Positions 47,836-59,513 of a stretch of 64,000 nucleotides of DNA are shown here, piece after piece. The notes under the pieces were generated by a model. That model had not been told where the DNA came from. It searched no databases and saw only the letters and a list, made by a program, of their open reading frames with translations. Each line of letters begins with the position of its first letter. Position 1 is the first letter of the stretch. A program made the position numbers and the translations under genes. The DNA lies in assembly GCA_038277395.1 (NCBI GenBank), contig CM076189.1, forward strand, positions 238,702,653 to 238,766,652. Reading direction: 5' to 3'. Origin of the DNA: Dryocosmus kuriphilus. Taxonomy: Eukaryota > Arthropoda > Insecta > Hymenoptera > Cynipidae.

Positions 47836-50234
47836 AAACATCTTGGTTTCAACGATTTAAAAGTCTGATTCATTGATAATATTAGTCAAAATAATTTATA
47901 ATGAAAATCTTTATTTTAAATATTTCGCTAATATCGTTGGTTCATTTCCAACGGTATTTGTAATTTAATTAAAAATAAAAATCGTAAGTTCAACTATACA
48001 TTTTTTCCGTTTTAATAAAAAATAATAAAACTGTTATGAATAGAATGATAGAAAATTATTTCAGGAATAATGAGCTGTTCATGATAAAGATTTTATGAAA
48101 ATCACAATTGTTTACTAAAGTTAAGGAAATAAAACAAGCATAATTAATTAATTATGTATGTATGAACATAATTTAATTACTCTATTTAAGGAAAGGAACC
48201 ACAGATGTTTGAAATTATTTCAATAAATTCAATACCAAATCCCTAATTTTTTTATAGTATAATTTTCGGCTTAAAACTATACCCCGTGTTATTAAATCAT
48301 TAAAATATCTGTGGTTCCTCCCCTCAAACTATTTAAAACGTACTTATATATATTATAATATTGCTATCAGCATGGAATAACAAATATTATGTATCATAAG
48401 ACAGCGCAAGTTTAAACTTACAGTTACCTACTTCAATTTTTGTAGAATTATTTATTATTATTATTATTATAAATGTAAATGAAAGTAGGTGGAAATTATA
48501 TTTTAATAAATTTTTCTACAAAATTACCATGCAAGGTAATTTGCCTGAACAGACGCACACGAGACAAGTGAGGTTATAATATCAGTTTTATTGCTTTTGT
48601 GTAATAAAATGTACTCACCACGATTTCGTTGATAAAAATTCTTCTTCTTTACACACACTTACAAACGATCCAAAGAAAACTTTGATATAAAATATATATA
48701 AAAGCGCGCAAAATATTGACCACAGCATTAACACCAATGATTAACATGCACTAAAGTTTTCACCGTTTCGACAATTTGCTTCCGAAACGACACAGGTAGC
48801 GACAGGTAGTGGGGGCCGCCGACCGGCCGCCGGGTTCGGTCAGATCCATGATGCACGTAACAAAGGGCAGAATACACATAAGCGCGCAATTTAAAATATC
48901 CTAATCATTACATATTTATTTTACACTTATAAATTACGTTTATTGACCATATTCTTTTCCTATCTACTCGTACAGATTCATTCACGTAAAAACTACGAGA
49001 TTCGATAGGAACTTTTCCACAATAAATGATTTTCATATTCTGTATTCTCCGGATAATTTTCCAAAGTTAAATGATAACGCAAAACTATACAGAATATAAT
49101 TTTAAGCGAGTTCTTCAAAAATAGCAGCTATACATTTGTGACTTGTCTTCTAATGACTCTAAAAAAAATTTTTTCTGAACAAACTCAATTCTTCTGGAGT
49201 TAATTGGATTCTTATCTCAAATTTTCTCACTAATTTCTTTATCAAAAATTTGAAAATTTATATTTATAAATGTTTATATTTTATAATATAAACTATATAT
49301 ACATATATGAAAATTTTCAGAAAGTTTCTAAATTTTTAAAATTTCAAAAATCCCCCCCTTCTCTGTCAATTGTACTGCTCCCACCACTGTGATTTTAAAC
49401 ATTCAAAACTTTTGTGTTTTTCGAAAATTGTAAAATTTTTGTCTTAACTGTGAAATTGAACAGTTCTTGGTCTTTAAATAATGATGCTTTTCAGAATTAG
49501 ATATAAAATTGAAGGGAATTTAATTTTTGCGGAGAATTTCATAATAAGTCTTTAAAAAATTGGAAGCATGCGATTTCTTCTAAATTTGAAATTTCTGAGT
49601 TTTTTGAATAAATTTAAAAATCTGGAAATTATCAGCGATTGTCGGCATTATCATTCGTTTAGAAACATTTGAAAATTATAATTTTGCAGAGAATTTGATA
49701 ATTTCATATTTTCTGAAGATTTAGAAAATTGAAGTTTGTCTATAAACACAAAAAATCCAAGTTTCCAACACAATTGAAAAAATAATTGAGTTGCGCAGAA
49801 CATTTTGAAATTTTTAGGCTTCTGGAAGAATTTGGAAATCCAAAGTTTTTCAAAAAATTCAAATTTTGTGAGTTTTTTGGAAATTTGCGGAAAAGTCAGT
49901 ATTTTGAAACGTGCGAACATTTTTATTGCTTGAAATATTTGAAAAATCGTACAATTTTCATCAACTTTCGAAATGTGCATTATATTCAACAATTTAAAAT
50001 ATTATGTTAAATTTTTCCATCGATACAAATTTTTTGAGTACAAAATTTGGAAAAATTCCGTTTTTTAAAGAATTATTAAATTTTTATTGTTATAAAATAT
50101 TTGAAAATTTGAAGTTCTTTCAATTGCAAATTTTGTTTTTCGAGAAAATTCGAAATTATGAAGTCGGTTTTTCAAGCAACTGTTTCTGTTCCAGTCTCTT
50201 TTTTCTGATTTCTATCTCCTTTTCCGATCGAAAA
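47836..50234. other. AT-rich non-coding stretch
   Basis: A small inverted repeat lies at 48194-48319 ('aggaaccacagat' and 'atctgtggttcct', 13 bp, 126 bp overall), a possible MITE. Near 48810-48835 is an isolated GC-rich patch ('ccgccgaccggccgccgg'). From 49250 to 50200 the sequence is low-complexity with many 'gaaatttt'/'aaaatttc' words. It probably includes the 5' end of the transposon whose gene starts at 50235, but no terminal repeat was recognised. Confidence 0.45.
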
Positions 50235-52230
50235 ATGTCTCAAAGATACCGACCATTCAATGATTTAAGCTTGAGTCAGAAAAGACGTCGCATTATTGTC
50301 GCCTGGAATAATGAAGGCTCGGTTTTTGTAGCTCAAATGAACAATAATGAGCAACAAAATCACATTAACAATGCAGAACCAGATAATAACTTAAACAATG
50401 AAAATAAAATAGATGATGACCAGCCCAGAAATGAAATGAATGAAAATGAAGTCGAAAACATTAACAATAACGAACTAGAAAACAACATGAATGTACAAGA
50501 TAACGAAATTAACTATGACCAACGTGAAAATAGAGTTAATGACGATCAGCCTAGAAATGAAATAAATGGTGATGAACTTGCAAACTACGTATGCAATGAA
50601 GGACCGAAAAACAACACTAACGTGATGGAAAACGAAAATAACGATGACCAACCTGATGATGACGTAAACGATGAAAGACGTGAAGATGATGGTAATGACG
50701 ATTTCAACAACTATGTTGGGGACATATATGTCGAGTTAAATGACCCGTTAGATTTTGAGGCAGCATATAGAGCGGCTATGAAAAATACTTTTTTAGCTGC
50801 GAATGTTAATCACACGCAAGGCAGCATTATTTTGAAAAAACTGCGTACGTATCCTTTCAATTTTCACCACTTGCCAAAGGATACAAGAACTGTAGTTGAC
50901 ACTCACATCGTAACTGTTCGAAATCTTATTCAAAGAATAGCTGGAGATGCATACATTCATTTCGGTTTCGTTATGAAAATTCAGAAAAAGTTTGGAAACA
51001 TCCCTGTTAACCTTCTACCTGAAAGGGTTATCGCTGATTTGAGTTCGGATGGTGGGCAGCTCCACCGACGTTGTGGTAAGCAGTTTTGGCCTTTGCAGTA
51101 CCGTATCATCAGCATAACTGACAAGAGACCAGTAATAGCAGGTGTTTTTTGAGCAATAGCAAACCAACAAATGTTTTTGAGTTTTTGGAGCCACTTCTCA
51201 CCGAAATAACAGAAGTAGCTCGCGAAGGTGGCTTGCAAATAAATGGCAGACTACTGCCTCTACAGATTCGATTGTTCATCGCTAAAACTGTTGCACGAGC
51301 TTTCTTTCTCAATCATTACGGGCGCAATTCTCTCCATGCTTGTTCTAAGTCTTGGGTGGAGGGGGAAAGTATTAACGGGACGACAGTTTTTTTCGGAACT
51401 CAGCATCGCCCGAGGACGGACAACGAGTATCAAGAAATGGTCGATGAAGATCATCATAAGGGCCCCAGTCCTCTTTTGGAAATCATGGGTTTGGTGACTC
51501 AAGTTCCGTTAGAAGCATTCACTTGATTTACTTAGGTGTCATGATGAAACTGTTATCAGCTTTAGCCACCGGTGGTTTCGCATGTCGTCGTTTTGCAGCA
51601 CGCCAGCTTCATATTTTGGATTCAAGGATGGCACTGTTGAAAACGTATTGGCCGTCTGATTTCAATCGTGATCCATCGATCATGTCGAAGTTTAACCAAA
51701 TGAAGGCAACGCAATTGAGACAGTTCCTATTCTATATCGGTCCAGTTGTCTTGGAATCGGTGCTTCCAAATGACCACTACTCCCATTTCTTGCTGTTGTA
51801 TTGCATAATCAGATGTCTTAATTTCCAAAATGTAACAGAAAATCAACTCGCTTATTGCCAAGCAGCTTTAGAGAGTTTTGTCACTGTTGCGGAAGAGTTG
51901 TAAGAGGAACGCTTTCTTTCTTACAACACCCACAATCTCTTGCATATTGTTGATGGTGTCAGAAGGTTCGGACCATTAGACTCTTTGAGTACTTTCTGCT
52001 ACGAAAACAACATGCCCGAATTCCGGAACAGACAACGAAAGCCAGCTCAAAACCTTGAACAATATTATAATAGATTGTCCGAAAGAAACGATTTTGTGAT
52101 ACCAGCAAATAATGAAATTATCAACCTGTCGAAAAAACATGCAGGTGGCCCTCTTCCCGCTACAATTCATCCTCAAAATTGCGAGCAGTTCGAAAAACTA
52201 CAGATTGGCAAGGTCGTGTTCGAGAGCGAT

Positions 52231-52244
52231 ACTCGTAACTGCTG
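52231..52244. other. SINE target-site duplication, left copy
   Basis: 'actcgtaactgctg', repeated exactly at 52598-52611. With one copy removed the transposase reading continues across the site ('RNC' then 'LKLINADICIV'). Confidence 0.92.
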
Positions 52245-52597
52245 GAATGGAAGCTTCTAATGTGTCCCCTGAGGGTTTTACATTGTTTTTTGTATTTCTC
52301 CACTATTCCTTTGCACACCCCCCCACACACATACTTTGGTGGTGGGAGGGGCACCTACAGTTTAAGGTAGGTTCCGAACCACCAAGAACAACGACTTAAA
52401 GTACTTAGAGAACCTTTTTCTCTAGAGGTACTGGCGCCACGATATACCGGAGATGAGCAATTCCCTTGCTAGGCAAGTGTTCACCGCGTGTGCCGCCGAG
52501 GTTCTTCCAGAGTGCGAGGCGGGAATCGAACCCGCAAGCCGAAGGAGTGGGTCTAAAGGCCTACACGCATTAGCCCCCACGACCATCGTCCCACTCA
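52245..52597 (-). mobile_element. tRNA-derived SINE, 353 bp
   Basis: On the minus strand the head (52597 downward) has a tRNA-like 5' part with an A-box-like region (about 52575-52593) and a perfect B box 'ggttcgattcc' (52532-52522). A tRNA-unrelated body of about 250 bp follows. It is flanked by a perfect 14-bp target duplication, the signature of LINE-mediated insertion. Two pol III box elements make it potentially transcribable. A functional tRNA is unlikely because the acceptor and anticodon arms do not fold cleanly. Confidence 0.82.
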
Positions 52598-52930
52598 ACT
52601 CGTAACTGCTGTTTGAAGCTCATTAATGCAGACATTTGCATTGTGAAAGATATCATTCGAGTCTGGGAAAATGTTCAATTCCTTTTCAGGAGATTCCCCG
52701 CTTGCTCACCTTTTTACAACGTTGGATTGTCATCCGGAACTGTGGGTGTACATATAATCAATGATTTGTCTGAAAATTTGGAAATCGTGAACTTAAGAGA
52801 CATACAAAGCAAATGTTACTTGATGCCGAGATGGAGCGCAGTCGAGGGGCAGGAAGAAAATATTATTCACGACGAATTCATTTGTGTGGCATTACTCACT
52901 CCTTTCGTACTACCACCCCACCTCATATAA

Positions 52931-53156
52931 TCACGTAACGAAATGAAGTAAAGGACCGATGATTCTTCTCAACCTTTTTCCAAGTAAATATTTCGAATAT
53001 CTCATTTTCAACATTCCATAGATATTAAACGAGACCTCTTTTGTTTGTTTATAGTAGCTATAACATGACGAAAGAGAAGAAACTGATGGGGAAACACATA
53101 GTGGAGGGTCAGATTTTCGTCCACACAAATACAACACAATTTGATCGGAAGAAGTC
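52931..53156. other. Spacer between transposase and DUF4806 gene
   Basis: Short stretch with no recognised feature. A frame from 53064 ('MTKEKKLMGKHIVEGQIFV') may be an upstream part of the next gene in another frame. Confidence 0.35.
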
Positions 53157-54948
53157 GTGCATAAAAAGAAATTATCTTCGAAGAAAGATACCATGATGCC
53201 GACACTTCATAAACTTCGGAAGATGGTTGAAGAGCAGGACAAAGGTGAAACATCCATGCCCTCCAACCTCAGGTTCGTCGCCTTCTACCTCAGTTACGCC
53301 CACGAGTTTAGCTGCGTCACCGAATACTACAGTGACGTCGCGTACAAATTCACTTGCGTCACCCACAATTTCTGCATCGCCTGCAGCTTCAGTTGCATCT
53401 ACGTTGATGGATTTTGATGAGTAAGTTCCTAAAATATTACACTTGAGAATTTTCGAACCTGGCAGTAATTTTGTATTATTTTATAGCAGGCGTAATGTTG
53501 TATTTTTCTATAGCTGCAACATACTGATCGAATTTATTGTTCGCCTTTTTCCAATAGTGAATCGATCGCGAACCCGAATTCTTCCCAAAATCTGGTTGTC
53601 GAAACAAATTCGATCATCATCACCATGCTAAGCAAGATGAATCTAAAGATTGAGTGAATATAATTTTTGTTGAGCACTGTACATACAAGTCCCTGCTCCT
53701 AAAACTGAACAAACGATTAACAGTTTTTTCAATTTCATCAGTTGATAAACGCATTATGTACAATTCTAGTCTCACGCATATTACCTCAAGTGCTGTTTCG
53801 TGGTTGACTGAAAATCACGTATTTTATAAGGAAATAAAAAAAAACTTCAGAATTACTACCCTGCACTGTACACTCTCATTGCTGCAAGTAGTAGGTCTCT
53901 AAGTATAAAATCCCAAATTTTTTTCAGGCATTTAAGCACTCAAAAATGTACAAGTTTTGAAACAAATTAAACGCCTCTGAATACATTTAAAACAGGCTCA
54001 ACTCGCTGGTGAATCTCATTTCAACACAAGTCTTCTTCAACCCATAGAAGGATTCCCCTTTTCGAACGTCGACGACTTCAACCAGATGGAGGCAGAGGGC
54101 TCCGTCGATGTTCGTGAAAAACTTGTAAGGAGATTATTATCTCATAAAATGTATCATTTTTAGAGTCAATTGACAATGCAATATGTCAATGCTATGAACA
54201 TTCTGAAACATTTCGGAGTTTTACAAACTTGAAAATTCTAATTGTTTCTTCGGAATATTATAAATCTGCAAAATATTCCAACTTTCGAAGATTTGGAATT
54301 ATTTGCAAAAATGTAGAAAAACCTCCAAAATGTACATAGACAGAAAATCTACAATTAGCAACACGATTGTTTTTTATTCTTTTTTGAATTATTATTTTCT
54401 TGGCAGTTCCAGCATTTCATCAGCCTCGGAGGTTCAACTGCGAGAGAATTTCTCAGCTGCTGTATGAGGCAAATCTTCATCGATGAGTTTGTCACATCTC
54501 ATCTTACTTGGGGTGGTTCCAAAGGAAGGATGGCATTCAGAGATGCTAAAATCGGCAATACTCTGTATCGTAAGCATGCTTAATTCTGAACAAAATTATC
54601 CTGATCAAAAGCATAGATTAAACAGCGAATTTTCATATTGTAGTTGCTGCGCAAAAGTGTACATTCAAGAGCCCCAATGACAGGGCATAGTTCAAAAATG
54701 ATATGAAGGAAATCCTCAGGGCCACGAAACAACGTCATAAACATGCTGTGCAGAAGAGAACTTCGAAAAAAAACAAGACTTTGCCCGGCTTGGAAACGGA
54801 GGAGGAAATCGGCAACGAAATTCAAATGCTGCAGAAAAAACTCGGCATCACGGATGAAGTTCGTGACAAAGATGTCGACAGCGACTCAGAAGAAAGCAGG
54901 AAAGATCAATCGAGTGACGATAATCAGGATTCAATAACAAATTTGTGA
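53157..54948 (+). pseudogene. Multi-exon DUF4806 gene beside the transposase, decayed
   Basis: Exons by splice consensus: about 53157-53420 (donor GTAAGT), 53558 to about 53656 (acceptor CCAATAG), 53996-54124 (acceptor AAAACAG, donor GTAAGG), 54407-54569 (acceptor TTGGCAG, donor GTAAGC) and 54644-54948 (acceptor ATTGTAG). The first exons encode a Ser/Thr/Pro-rich segment ('SGSSPSTSVTPTSLAASPN'). The third ends 'VDDFNQMEAEGSVDVREKL'. The fourth is the DUF4806 core: 'FQHFISLGGSTAREFLSCCM' and 'LTWGGSKGRMAFRDAKIGN'. The last exon has 'KCTFKSPNDRA', a TAG, then a charged tail 'ILRATKQRHKHAVQKRTSK' ending 'DNQDSITNL'. One frameshift in exon 1 and the TAG mark it as decayed. Function unknown; same strand and 230 bp downstream of the transposase. 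Confidence 0.65.
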
Positions 54949-55164
54949 AGATCAATCAATCCTTTTATTCAGACAGTCAATATTAACATATTTGAGTTCA
55001 ATTACTTAGGTCTTAGGTCTGTTTGTTAATAAAACAACATTTAGTTGCCATTTTGTTTCATTAAATAAATTTCATGCTACGCACGTTTCAACACTTCTGC
55101 GTGTCCTTCTCAAGCAATTCATGATTAAAAATTAAAATATATGTATATAATTGTACAAATCTGA
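54949..55164. other. 3' flank of the DUF4806 gene
   Basis: AT-rich, with 'aataaa' near 55064 as a possible polyadenylation signal. No terminal inverted repeat of the transposon was identified. Confidence 0.45.
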
Positions 55165-56420
55165 AGTCAAAAATCTGCTCACTTGGCGAGCACATTCTCA
55201 TCGCGCGAAGCATGAGCGCGCCTTAGGCGCGCGTCTGTTGGCACTCGCGCTTTGCGCTCGATACGTTATTTACGGCACTCGCGCTTCGCGCTCGATATAT
55301 TATTTACCTCGTGCTACGCGCTCGGTGTTTATGGATCGTATAAACCTTTAAATTAAAAATTACAAAAGAAATTATTTTATTTAAGGCTCTATCGCCCTTA
55401 AGGAATACATTCTCTTCATGACACTCGAGTTTCGCGCTCGATAATTACACTTTTTTTAAACACATTGTAGATTGGGAAAGTTTTTTTGTGATTTTCCAAA
55501 TTTTCACAATATAGGATTTCGATTCTTAAAAGTAAAACGATGAATCTTATAAATAAATTTTGTAACCCTTCCCAAGTTGAACAATTCTGCTTGTTAATAT
55601 TTTCTCATATCTTGCACAGTTTTGCTGAAAAGTGGTTTTCTTTAAATTTCATAACATATTTCACGAATAACTCAAAAACTGCGCGTCTGCTCAAAAAAAT
55701 GATAGAGAGCAAATTTGTAGATACTTTAGAGATGAATAACTTTGTTTCTTATAATTTTTTCTTATCTTGCATAGTTTAGCGGGAAATTTGAAAATTTTTA
55801 TTTTTAATAACGTTTTATCGATTAAAACAAAAACCGTGCATTTTATCAAAAAATGGTTAAAACAAAACTTGTAGATCTTCTTTAGTCGAACAACTTTGTT
55901 TTTTATCATTTTTTTGTATCTTGAATATTTTTGAGGGAAACCCGAGTTTTAAAATTTTAATAGCGTTTTATTGATTTAAACAAAAACCGTTCATTTTATC
56001 AAAAAATGGTTAAGACAAAATTTGTAGATTTTTTTGAGATGAACAATTTTTTACTTTTCTACATTTTTTTTGTATCTCTCATAGTTTAGCCGGAAAATGG
56101 ATTTTTTGATTTTGTGAAAACCATTTTTGATGGATAAAACCATAATCGTTGGTCAAAAACCGCTGGTTAACGAACTCGTCCTTTCTTTTTACCCCTTAAA
56201 GAAGTGTACCAAAGCGCAATCCACCTGATTAGTCCTTCGAAAGTTATCGTGGGAAACAGACTACGACAACGACGACGACGACGACGACAACAGACAGACA
56301 GACACCGTCGTAAAAACCATTTTTTCGGATTCAGGCGGTCTCAAAACGTGGAGATTTCATGAAATCCGCGAAAGTCAAATTGTACATAAATCTAATACTT
56401 TCTCTGATGAGAATGTAAAA
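55165..56420 (+). repeat. Family A repeat, complete copy
   Basis: Head hairpin 'tgctcacttggcgagca', 'acattctcatc' at about 55192, palindromic 'cgcgcttcgcgctcg' units (55240-55290), AT-rich units, GAC block (about 56265-56290) and tail 'gatgagaatgt' (about 56406-56416). The part from 55639 onward equals window positions 1-785, so the window start is a truncated duplicate of this copy. Confidence 0.75.
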
Positions 56421-56446
56421 ATTAAATATAAGATATGTTTTTAAGC

Positions 56447-57106
56447 AATTACCTGCAATATTTTGAAGTAACACATGTAGAATATTGTTATTTTCTCGGA
56501 GTAAAACATGTAAAACAATGAGTCAATTTAGTAGGTCAAAAAAACTTATAAAATCGTGAAGACAACTGTTCAGAAGCTCCAAAAATAAGGGGGTTTCAAT
56601 CGAAAGCACTAAATTTTTAACAGTATTCAGGTTTTTATAACAGTCATCTATGGTAACAGTTTAGGACGTAGGAGAAACGAGGAATGACAATTAGAATTTC
56701 CTAAAAGCGAATTTACAAACATCGACAACCTTAAGATATGTAACTAAGAAAACTGCAATTGTACTTTCCTCAATTGTACTTTTCTCAATTACATACCTTA
56801 AGGTCGTCGATGTTTGTAAATTCGCTTTTAGGAAATTCTAATTGTCATTCCTCGTTTGTCCTATACGTCCTAAACTGTTACCACAGATGACTGTAAAAAA
56901 ACCTGAATACTGTTGAAAATGTAGTGATTTGGATTGAAGTCCCCCTTATTTTTGGGGCTTATAAAAAGTTGTCTTCACGATTTTATAAGTTTTTTTGACA
57001 CTAGAGTTTTTTTGACCTATTAAATTGACTCATTGTTTTACATGTTTTACTGCGAGAAAATAACTCATTTTTACATGTTCTCTTCGAAATATTGCAGGTA
57101 ATTGTC
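56447..57106. repeat. Fold-back element, copy 2
   Basis: Duplicate of 809-1469 with a few differences (for example a shorter T-run near 56990). Confidence 0.75.
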
Positions 57107-58740
57107 TAAAAAAATTTTTTATATTTAATTTTTTTCTTTAGATTTGTACAATTATATACATACTAACTGCATATCGCTACCTGGGTTTCGGATACACTAG
57201 GTTTAGTCTCCTTATGCCTATTCTCCATGGCATTTCCAATCCAGTGTATTCGCCGTAGTCACCAAGAACACTAGAATTCGCAGCGCCGTGCATGCGATTG
57301 AGGCAAAATCTCAAGGCACGTAGCGCCTCCCACCATTCGCTCGTCTTTTCTATCCTACGACCGACCGACACTAGAGTCCTTGGCTACAATGTATTTATAG
57401 ATATACACGCACGGCAGAAGCTGCGCTGGCAGGATGTGCGCAAGAACTCAACGCGTTTTAGAATGCGCGGCGCAACTGCCTAATCTGCCATTACGTTTTG
57501 CCTCCCCCTCCCCTCCAACGCGTTCAACGTCCAGAATTCTAGTGTTCTTGGTATTCGCAATGTGTCGACGGTTGGTGGCAGTTGGAGTGGTGGGGATAGG
57601 CGAACTATCGAAGCGCTGTGGCGATTTAATGTAATCTAACTGAGGTCCGGCGAAAGTGCCGGTGGTAATCGCGTTACCTAAATTTTTCTGCATAAGAATT
57701 AACATGGACTATCCAGCGAAATGAGGGCGCCACGAGGTAATCACATAGCGAATAATGAGATCATTGGATTCGACTGTAGTCGACCACAAGGCATGTCTCC
57801 AAGTTCGGTACTGCACGATATTATACTGCACTCTTATAACAAAGATATTATAAAGATAGATGCGGGACCGATTTAGTTATTCGCGATAAATATAGACGGC
57901 GCGTTCGGCGAAAACTTGTGACGATCGCAACTGCGCGATCATCTTATTTGCGGTGCGCGACTGAACTAACACGTTCAAAAAGGGCAGAATAAATCTCATT
58001 TCTATGTTTAGAGAGACTTTAGTTATTAAAGTAGAAAAGTAATAGAAATTAATTATGGATACGACAAGATCTGGTGAAGGTCTTTTAATTTATCAATTTC
58101 ACGGTAATTGAGATTTTAAAAAGGAAACTATAAAGGCTCTTACTTCAATAAATTTATGAGTTTACTTGACAACCAAATTAAATAGCCAGACCTACCCCGT
58201 GTCCATAAATATAACTAGGTTTAAGATTTTATATTTCAGAATGACAGTTTGTAAAGAAACCTCGAGGAAATGCCTCTCAAAAACTAATATAGTGCATACA
58301 TTATATGAAAACTTCTAAGAATATAGTTAGGATAGACCGTGAGAATCGTTCTGGAGAGTAATAAAAATACAATTTTATATTTTTATTGATTAAAGGAAAC
58401 AAATTCCGAGAGCGGATTCTGCGATTTCCAGTACTTAAAGATTTTGTAAACAGAGCATGGACGGACCCTTAGTCGAGGGGTGCGCAGCTCATGTAATTTG
58501 ATATCTATGGGTGGCTGAACGCGCTTTTGGCCGGCTATGAGAACGCACGTGGGCCCGGCACCTACGATTGGTTGTTTGGGGGCTGCCCTCACAGTTTTTG
58601 GGGAAACTCTAGCCAATCAAGCGTAAGAAAAACGTCTTAAGACAAAAATGACTAAGTGGGGACTTGCAAGAGAGGCTCGAAGATCCCTCTCTAGTCACTC
58701 AAAAACGGCATATTTCGTTTGTCTACAACTCGAGAAGTTC

Positions 58741-58812
<72 letters not shown>

Positions 58813-59166
58813 AGCTCGAGCTCGTCACTAAAACTCTCACTAAACAGCATTTTTCTATCTTTTATTTATTCCTAATAATTCCCGAAACTTAACTTTATAA
58901 GTCGACCGCGGACGTAAATATTTTAAGCGGCCCGCGTGATACAAAGTGTGTTAAAAGAACTTAACTCAGGCGGCCCAGAGCGGAGTCGTTACAATTTCTG
59001 GTGACAGCGCGGTGGGATCTCGTTTAAAATACCGGTCGGAAATCGGGAACAATAAAAAACTGTGAAAACAATTGGTAACTAGTCGGACATCGGTGTTAAA
59101 TAAAGTGCATTGATTAAATACTTTCGGAATGGTGCATAAAAACAATATATTCATATATTTAAATAA

Positions 59167-59221
<55 letters not shown>

Positions 59222-59478
59222 AATCAATATAAACAGAGTCGCAAGTTTTCTGGACACATCGAACAAGTCAGGAAGATGCACCTCAAGGGATGACCGCACT
59301 AGACAAATTTTAGAAGAACGACAACGGCAAACAACAGCGAAAACAGCAAAGATAAATGGCAAGGAATCCATCAATCTCTTATAAAATCTTTGATGAACAT
59401 GACGAAAGGAATACCTCCACTGCAGTTTCAGAAGTTCCTCCATCAACAGAATATCATTCAAGAAGGATTGTCAACATA
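57107..59478. other. Duplicated LTR-like region and gypsy leader, copy 2
   Basis: Counterpart of 1470-3809. It contains the longer (TC)n tract at 58742-58811 (70 bp against 44), the PBS-like 'tggtgacagcgcggtgggat' near 58999 and an (AT)n tract at about 59171-59217. No gene. Confidence 0.7.
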
Positions 59479-59513
59479 AAAAAAAATATCAAAATATAAA
59501 AATATAAAATATA
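59479..59513. other. Deletion junction with 35-bp AT filler
   Basis: Copy 1 bases 3810-6751 are missing here. They are replaced by 35 bp made of slightly varied 'aaatatcaaaa' and 'aaaatata' words that resemble the right flank ('aaatatcaaaacgag'), as expected for slipped, template-copying end joining. Confidence 0.85.

Larger units (their letters stand above)
50235..52930 (+). pseudogene. EnSpm/CACTA-like transposase pseudogene, split by a SINE
   Basis: It starts 'MSQRYRPFNDLSLSQKRRR', followed by an Asn/Asp/Glu-rich low-complexity region (residues 35-160). The family core then appears in order: 'YPFNFHHLPKDTRTVVDTH', 'YIHFGFVMKIQKKF', 'SDGGQLHRRCGKQFWPLQY', 'SNSKPTNVFEFLEPLLTEI', 'FFGTQHRPRTDNEYQEMVD', 'ATQLRQFLFYIGPVVLESV', 'RFGPLDSLSTFCYENNM' and C-terminal 'FYNVGLSSGTVGVHIINDL'. 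I place it with animal EnSpm/CACTA-like transposases from memory of these blocks. Breaks: an indel in a T-run near 51147, an indel near 51517, TAA at 51901-51903, and a SINE at 52245-52597. The block usually read as D-A-P-A-R-A is 'AKTVARAF', so a catalytic acidic residue seems lost. Confidence 0.65.

Noticed and set aside
50004..50234. N-terminal extension of the transposase frame upstream of 50235
   Set aside because: The extension is low-complexity AT-rich sequence; the ATG at 50235 opens a peptide with normal composition and follows an A-rich context.
52500..52597. Possible tRNA gene on the minus strand
   Set aside because: Good B box, but it is continuous with a 250-bp body and flanked by a 14-bp duplication, so it is the head of a SINE.
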